From: Ruminococcus sp.
GTDB taxonomy: Bacteria; Bacillota; Clostridia; Oscillospirales; Acutalibacteraceae
Reading direction: 5' to 3'
Assembly: GCA_004555265.1 (NCBI GenBank)
Contig: SFIQ01000003.1
Coordinates: 124,001 to 188,000, forward strand
DNA length: 64,000 nucleotides
Shown in pieces: positions 59,944 through 64,000 of the stretch (its first letter is position 1; each line of letters opens with the position of its first letter). A program made the translations under genes and the position numbers. The notes beneath the pieces were generated by a model. That model made no database searches, had not been told where the DNA came from, and saw only the letters and a program-made list of their open reading frames with translations.

Positions 59944-61386
59944 ATGTTCGATACCATTCACGAAGAATGCGGCGTATTCGGTATTTACAGCGAGAAAACC
60001 ACCGATGTCGCCATGAGCGCATACTATGCGCTGTTTGCGTTGCAACACCGCGGGCAGGAAAGCTGCGGCATTGCCGTCAATGACGACGGCGTCATTTCCT
60101 GCCACAAAAGCGCGGGGCTGGTCAACGATGTGTTTAAAAAGGATACGCTTGACGCTTTGGGGCAAGGGCAAATGGCTGTCGGGCATGTGCGCTACGGCAC
60201 CACGGGCTCGGGCGGCATTGCCAACGCACAGCCGATGGTGGTGAACCACATCAAGGGCAGTATGGCTTTGGCGCATAACGGCAATTTGACCAACTCCGCA
60301 GAACTGCGCGAGGCGCTCGAAATGAACGGCTCAATTTTCCATTCGACCAGCGACACGGAGGTTATCTCCTATATCATCACCAAAGAGCGCATTTCCGCGC
60401 CGTCTATTGAAGCGGCGGTCTTTTCGGCAATGTATCGCTTGAAAGGCGCGTATTCCTTAATCATTATGTCCCCCTCCAAACTGATTGCGGCGCGTGACCC
60501 GTTGGGCTTCCGCCCGTTGTGCATCGGTAAAAAGGACGGGCAAATTCTTTTTGCTTCGGAAACCTGCGCGCTCAACACCTTAGGCGCAGAATATGTACGC
60601 GATGTGCGCCCCGGCGAAATTGTGGTGGTCGACAAATACGGTATGCGCTCCATTGAGGGGCACTGCACCGACTGCAAAAAGGCGCTTTGCGTATTTGAAT
60701 ATATCTATTTTGCCCGTCCCGACTCGGAAATCGAGGGTTGCTCGGTACATTTGGCGCGTCAAAAAGCAGGCGCGTTTCTTGCAAAACAGCACCCCGTAGA
60801 GGCCGATGTCGTCGTCGGCGTGCCGGACTCCGGCTTAGACGCCGCCATGGGCTATGCCAAAGAATCGGGCATCCCCTACGGTATGGGCTTTATCAAAAAC
60901 AAATATATCGGGCGTTCGTTCATTCAGCCTACGCAAGCCCAGCGCGAAAGCGATGTACGCATTAAACTGAATGTCGTCCCCTCGACCGTCAAGGGGAAGC
61001 GCGTGGTCATGATTGACGACTCGATCGTGCGCGGTACAACCTCGGCGCGCATTGTCAAACAACTGCGTGAAGCAGGCGCGAAAGAGGTGCATGTGCGCGT
61101 TTCCGCGCCGCCGTTCCGGCACGCGTGCTATTTCGGCGTGGATATTGACTCGGCGGAAAACTTAATTGCCAACAGCCACTCCGTAGACGAGATTTGTGAA
61201 ATCATCGGCGCGGACTCTTTGGGCTATTTGAGTGAAGAAAATGTTTTGCATTTGGCGGACGGCTGTCCGTTGGATTTGTGCGCGGCTTGCTTTAACGGGG
61301 ATTACCCCGTGGAGCCGCCCAAGGAAAATGCAAAATCCAAATTTGAAACCAAACTCAGTGAAAAACACACGGGAGGCGACGAATAA
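59944..61386 (+). CDS. purF: Amidophosphoribosyltransferase
   Basis: A 480-residue enzyme: an N-terminal glutaminase with an eight-residue propeptide before the catalytic Cys9 (HEECGVFGIY), QHRGQESCGI near 36, GHVRYGTTGSG near 80, and a PRTase domain with VVMIDDSIVRGTTSARIVKQ near 355. Cysteines late in the protein (CPLDLCAACF) match the 4Fe-4S type of Bacillus. It commits PRPP to purine synthesis. It begins 33 bases after purC. Confidence 0.96.
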   Translation: MFDTIHEECGVFGIYSEKTTDVAMSAYYALFALQHRGQESCGIAVNDDGVISCHKSAGLVNDVFKKDTLDALGQGQMAVGHVRYGTTGSGGIANAQPMVVNHIKGSMALAHNGNLTNSAELREALEMNGSIFHSTSDTEVISYIITKERISAPSIEAAVFSAMYRLKGAYSLIIMSPSKLIAARDPLGFRPLCIGKKDGQILFASETCALNTLGAEYVRDVRPGEIVVVDKYGMRSIEGHCTDCKKALCVFEYIYFARPDSEIEGCSVHLARQKAGAFLAKQHPVEADVVVGVPDSGLDAAMGYAKESGIPYGMGFIKNKYIGRSFIQPTQAQRESDVRIKLNVVPSTVKGKRVVMIDDSIVRGTTSARIVKQLREAGAKEVHVRVSAPPFRHACYFGVDIDSAENLIANSHSVDEICEIIGADSLGYLSEENVLHLADGCPLDLCAACFNGDYPVEPPKENAKSKFETKLSEKHTGGDE

Positions 61387-61387
61387 T

Positions 61388-62425
61388 ATGGAAAGCAGTT
61401 TTTCGGAAAGCTATAAGGCGGCGGGCGTGGATATTACCGCCGGCTACAAATCGGTGGAACTGATGAAACAGCATATCAAACGCACCTTAACTCCGGGCGC
61501 GATGTCGGACATCGGCGGCTTCGGCGGGCTGTTTTTGCCGGATTTAACGGGGATTCAAAATCCCGTGCTCGTCAGCGGCACGGACGGCGTCGGTACCAAA
61601 CTCAAAATTGCGATGCTTTTAGACAAGCACGACACCATCGGCATTGACTGCGTGGCTATGTGCGTGAACGATGTCATTTGCTGTGGGGCAAAACCGCTGT
61701 TTTTCCTCGACTACATTGCCTGCGGCAAAAACATTCCCGAAAAAATCGCCGCAATCGTTTCGGGTGTGGCAGAGGGTTGTGTGCAGGCAGGCTGTGCGCT
61801 CATCGGCGGTGAAACGGCAGAGCACCCCGGTATGATGCCCGAAGAGGACTATGACCTTGCAGGCTTTACCGTGGGCGTTGTGGATCGCGACAAGATTTTT
61901 GACAACAACACCGTGCAAGCGGGCGATGCGATAATCGCCCTGCCCTCAACGGGTGTGCATTCCAACGGATTTTCGCTCGTGCGCAAGGTGTTTGATGTAG
62001 AAAATAAAGATATAAACATTTATTCCGACGAATTGGGCAAAACCGTGGGCGAAGCACTTTTAACCCCGACCAAAATTTATGTGAAACCCGTCTTGGCGCT
62101 CGCTGAAAAAGTGAATATCAAAGCAGTTTCGCACATTACGGGCGGCGGCTTCTATGAGAACATTCCGAGAAGTTTGCCCGACGGGTTTACCGCACAAATC
62201 GACCGCAAAGCGCTTCGGATTTTGCCGATTTTCGACCTGTTGCAAAAGACGGGCAATATCCCCGAACGCGATATGTTCAACACCTACAATATGGGCGTCG
62301 GTATGAGTTTAGTTGTCGACAGCGACAAGGCAGACGAAGCGTTGCAAATCCTAAAATCCAACGGTGAGGACGCCTATCTGATTGGTGAAATTACCAAGAG
62401 CGACGCAGGCGTGGTGATTGCGTAA
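61388..62425 (+). CDS. purM: Phosphoribosylformylglycinamidine cyclo-ligase
   Basis: A 345-residue AIR synthetase: SYKAAGVDITAGYKSVE near 8, DIGGFGGLF near 41, VSGTDGVGTKLKIA near 62, GGETAEHPGMMPEEDYDLAG in part near 140 and HITGGGFYENIPR near 250. GGGAGG precedes ATG 61388, directly after purF. Its stop overlaps the purN start (TAATG). Confidence 0.96.
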   Translation: MESSFSESYKAAGVDITAGYKSVELMKQHIKRTLTPGAMSDIGGFGGLFLPDLTGIQNPVLVSGTDGVGTKLKIAMLLDKHDTIGIDCVAMCVNDVICCGAKPLFFLDYIACGKNIPEKIAAIVSGVAEGCVQAGCALIGGETAEHPGMMPEEDYDLAGFTVGVVDRDKIFDNNTVQAGDAIIALPSTGVHSNGFSLVRKVFDVENKDINIYSDELGKTVGEALLTPTKIYVKPVLALAEKVNIKAVSHITGGGFYENIPRSLPDGFTAQIDRKALRILPIFDLLQKTGNIPERDMFNTYNMGVGMSLVVDSDKADEALQILKSNGEDAYLIGEITKSDAGVVIA

Positions 62426-63051
62426 TGAAAAACATTGTAGTCTTGGTTTCGGGTGGCGGCACAAATTTGCAGGCGCTTATAGACGCCGAACACCGCGGCG
62501 AAATCCCGAACGGCAAAATCACCTGCGTAATTTCTTCCAAAACGGATGCATACGCATTGGAACGCGCCAAGCAAAACAACATCAAAACCCGCGTGCTTGT
62601 GCGCAAGGATTTTGCGGACATTGCATCTTACAGCGCGGCGATGCGCGATTTGCTTCTCTCGGAAAAAGCTGACCTTGTTGTCTATGCGGGCTTTATGACC
62701 ATTTTGGACGAGCAGGTTTGCAATGCTTTCAAAAATAAAATGATCAATGTCCACCCCGCACTCATTCCGTCTTTTTGCGGTAAGGGATTTTACGGTCTGC
62801 ACGTACACGAAGAAGCCTTAAAAAAAGGCGTGAAAGTTTCGGGCGCAACCGTCCACTTTGTGACGGCGGAATGTGACGCAGGTCCGATTATCCTGCAAAA
62901 AGCCGTGGCGATTGAGGAAGACGATACCCCCGAAACCCTGCAAAGGCGCATTATGGAACAAGCCGAATGGAAAATTCTCCCGAAGGCCGTCTCCCTTTTC
63001 TGCGACGGGAAAATTTCCGTTGAAAATGGAAGGACATTTCTCCATGAATGA
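62425..63051 (+). CDS. purN: Phosphoribosylglycinamide formyltransferase
   Basis: A 208-residue folate-dependent GAR transformylase: VVLVSGGGTNLQALID at the start, VVYAGFMTILDEQVCNAF near 90, NVHPALIPSFCGKGFYGLHVH in part near 108 (catalytic Asn/His) and GATVHFVTAECDAGPIILQ near 138. It starts in the purM stop codon. Confidence 0.95.
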   Translation: MKNIVVLVSGGGTNLQALIDAEHRGEIPNGKITCVISSKTDAYALERAKQNNIKTRVLVRKDFADIASYSAAMRDLLLSEKADLVVYAGFMTILDEQVCNAFKNKMINVHPALIPSFCGKGFYGLHVHEEALKKGVKVSGATVHFVTAECDAGPIILQKAVAIEEDDTPETLQRRIMEQAEWKILPKAVSLFCDGKISVENGRTFLHE

Positions 63052-63787
63052 GGAACGGTTTACAGGGAAAGCGCAACTGTATGCGAAATACCGCCCAAGT
63101 TATCCCGATACGCTTGTCGATTGGATTTTTGCACATACACGCGCGCAAACGGTGGCGGACATCGGCGCGGGAACGGGCATTTTTACAAAATGCCTGCTGA
63201 AAAAGCCGTGGCAGGTAACCGCTGTGGAACCGAATGCAGATATGCTGTCGGAATTGCGGCAAACCGTCGGTGACAGTGTAAATATTGTGAAAGCCTCCGC
63301 CGAAAACACAGGGTTAAACCCCGATTCCGTGGATTTGATTACCGTTGCACAGGCGTTTCATTGGTTTGATAAGGCAAAATTTCAAACGGAATGTAAACGC
63401 ATACTGCACAAAAACGGCAAACTTGCCGTGATTTGGAACGAACGGTTACAAAGCGGCATTGCCGAAACGCGCAACGAGATTTGTATGAAATACTGCGGCA
63501 ATTACCACTCGGGGTTTGTACATACGGGGTACGCTGACTTTGACGGTGACACCTTTTTGCGAAACGAGTATTTTCGCACAGTGGATTTTTTCAGCGTGAA
63601 AAATCCGTATTTTATGACCAAAGAACAATTTATCGGAGATAATTTATCCCGTTCCTATGCTTTAGCTGAAAGCGATGCGCATTACGCGGATTTTATTTCG
63701 GAACTGGAAGCGGCTTTTGATACATATTGTATAGACGGCGTTGTCGAGCAATCCTATTTGTCCACTTGTTATCTCGGTACATTTTAA
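63044..63787 (+). CDS. Class I SAM-dependent methyltransferase
   Basis: A 247-residue protein with the SAM-binding motif VADIGAGTGIFTKCLL near 38, VEPNADML near 60 and VAQAFHWFD near 105, as in UbiE-like small-molecule methyltransferases. It overlaps the end of purN by eight bases, with GGAAGG before ATG 63044. Its place inside a pur operon, between purN and the IMP cyclohydrolase gene, is unexplained; no purine step needs a methyltransferase. Confidence 0.85.
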   Translation: MNEERFTGKAQLYAKYRPSYPDTLVDWIFAHTRAQTVADIGAGTGIFTKCLLKKPWQVTAVEPNADMLSELRQTVGDSVNIVKASAENTGLNPDSVDLITVAQAFHWFDKAKFQTECKRILHKNGKLAVIWNERLQSGIAETRNEICMKYCGNYHSGFVHTGYADFDGDTFLRNEYFRTVDFFSVKNPYFMTKEQFIGDNLSRSYALAESDAHYADFISELEAAFDTYCIDGVVEQSYLSTCYLGTF

Positions 63788-63813
63788 TACTATTTTTGAA
63801 AGGACTCTATGCT

Positions 63814-64000
63814 ATGGAAATCAAATCTATCGCACAAGAACTGAACAGTCTCCCGTATCACGGCAGAGGCATCATCATTGGGAAAAGCGCCGACGGCACA
63901 AAGGCTGTGACAGCATATTTTATTATGGGCAGAAGCGAAAACAGCCGTAACCGCGTATTCGTCCCCGACGGCGAGGGCATTCGCACACAGGCGTTTGACG
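63814..64000 (+). CDS. IMP cyclohydrolase, PurO family (partial)
   Basis: The first 62 residues are present; the gene runs off the window. LPYHGRGIIIGKSADGTKAV and IMGRSENSRNRVF are strongly characteristic of the archaeal-type IMP cyclohydrolase family (PF07826) used in Clostridia next to pur genes. It would close the second ring of IMP. AAAGGA lies upstream of ATG 63814. Confidence 0.88.
   Translation, partial: MEIKSIAQELNSLPYHGRGIIIGKSADGTKAVTAYFIMGRSENSRNRVFVPDGEGIRTQAFD

Overview
The window looks like a chromosomal segment from an anaerobic, endospore-forming Gram-positive bacterium of the class Clostridia, most plausibly a gut-type Oscillospiraceae/Ruminococcaceae relative. The sequence signs are a spoVAE gene, a DUF4364 regulator, a T-box leader, an agr-type peptide quorum-sensing locus, dockerin-bearing secreted proteins, an archaeal-type IMP cyclohydrolase (PurO family) at the end of a pur operon, and short intergenic repeats of the form TAGGGGCG...CGCCC. 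No phage, transposase or CRISPR array was seen. The genus assignment is inference only.

Layout. 1-10350: repeats, a beta-CASP metallo-hydrolase, a FliB-like protein, a degenerate M48-like membrane protein, an MFS transporter with a GH36 alpha-galactosidase, and tex. 10364-17005: a seven-gene operon (dat, DUF4392, pxpB, pxpC, DUF1445, pxpA, alr) behind a perfect sigma-A promoter. This looks like a D-glutamate / 5-oxoproline / D-alanine interconversion pathway with a two-protein D-glutamate cyclase, and it is the most interesting system here. 17069-18437: DUF4364, a solitary 5S rRNA unit lacking one strand of helix I, and a flavin reductase. 18628-22478 (minus): response regulator, histidine kinase and HtrA protease. 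22616-25982 (minus): galM, ilvN, leuC, leuD. 26150-29580 (plus): an FHA / FtsW-RodA / penicillin-binding-protein module, divergent from galM.

29756-38996: GH28 glycosidase, cytidine deaminase, M14 peptidoglycan peptidase, a repeat-rich gap, nagB, acpS-nnr, a lipoprotein with an apparent frameshift, MscS channel, YhhN protein and a Dabb protein. 39047-42167: a T-box-controlled ABC importer. 42281-47120: YhaM-like nuclease, DUF2804, prmA, a small Cys-ended membrane protein, spoVAE and an aldo/keto reductase. 47141-50034: two tandem secreted transglutaminase-dockerin paralogues, one frameshifted. 50070-52377: nrdR with its own NrdR box, a TIM-barrel isomerase, secG and tRNA-Lys, followed by duplicated tRNA 3' fragments.

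53035-56982: an XRE regulator and a divergent agr system (agrD-agrB on minus; xre-agrA-agrC on plus), with agrA apparently starting at AUA. 57002-64000: tRNA-Ala, a monoglyceride-lipase-like hydrolase, and the purine operon purE-C-F-M-N, a methyltransferase and PurO (cut by the window end). purE is preceded by a short leader ORF whose stop codon lies inside an intrinsic terminator, which suggests attenuation.
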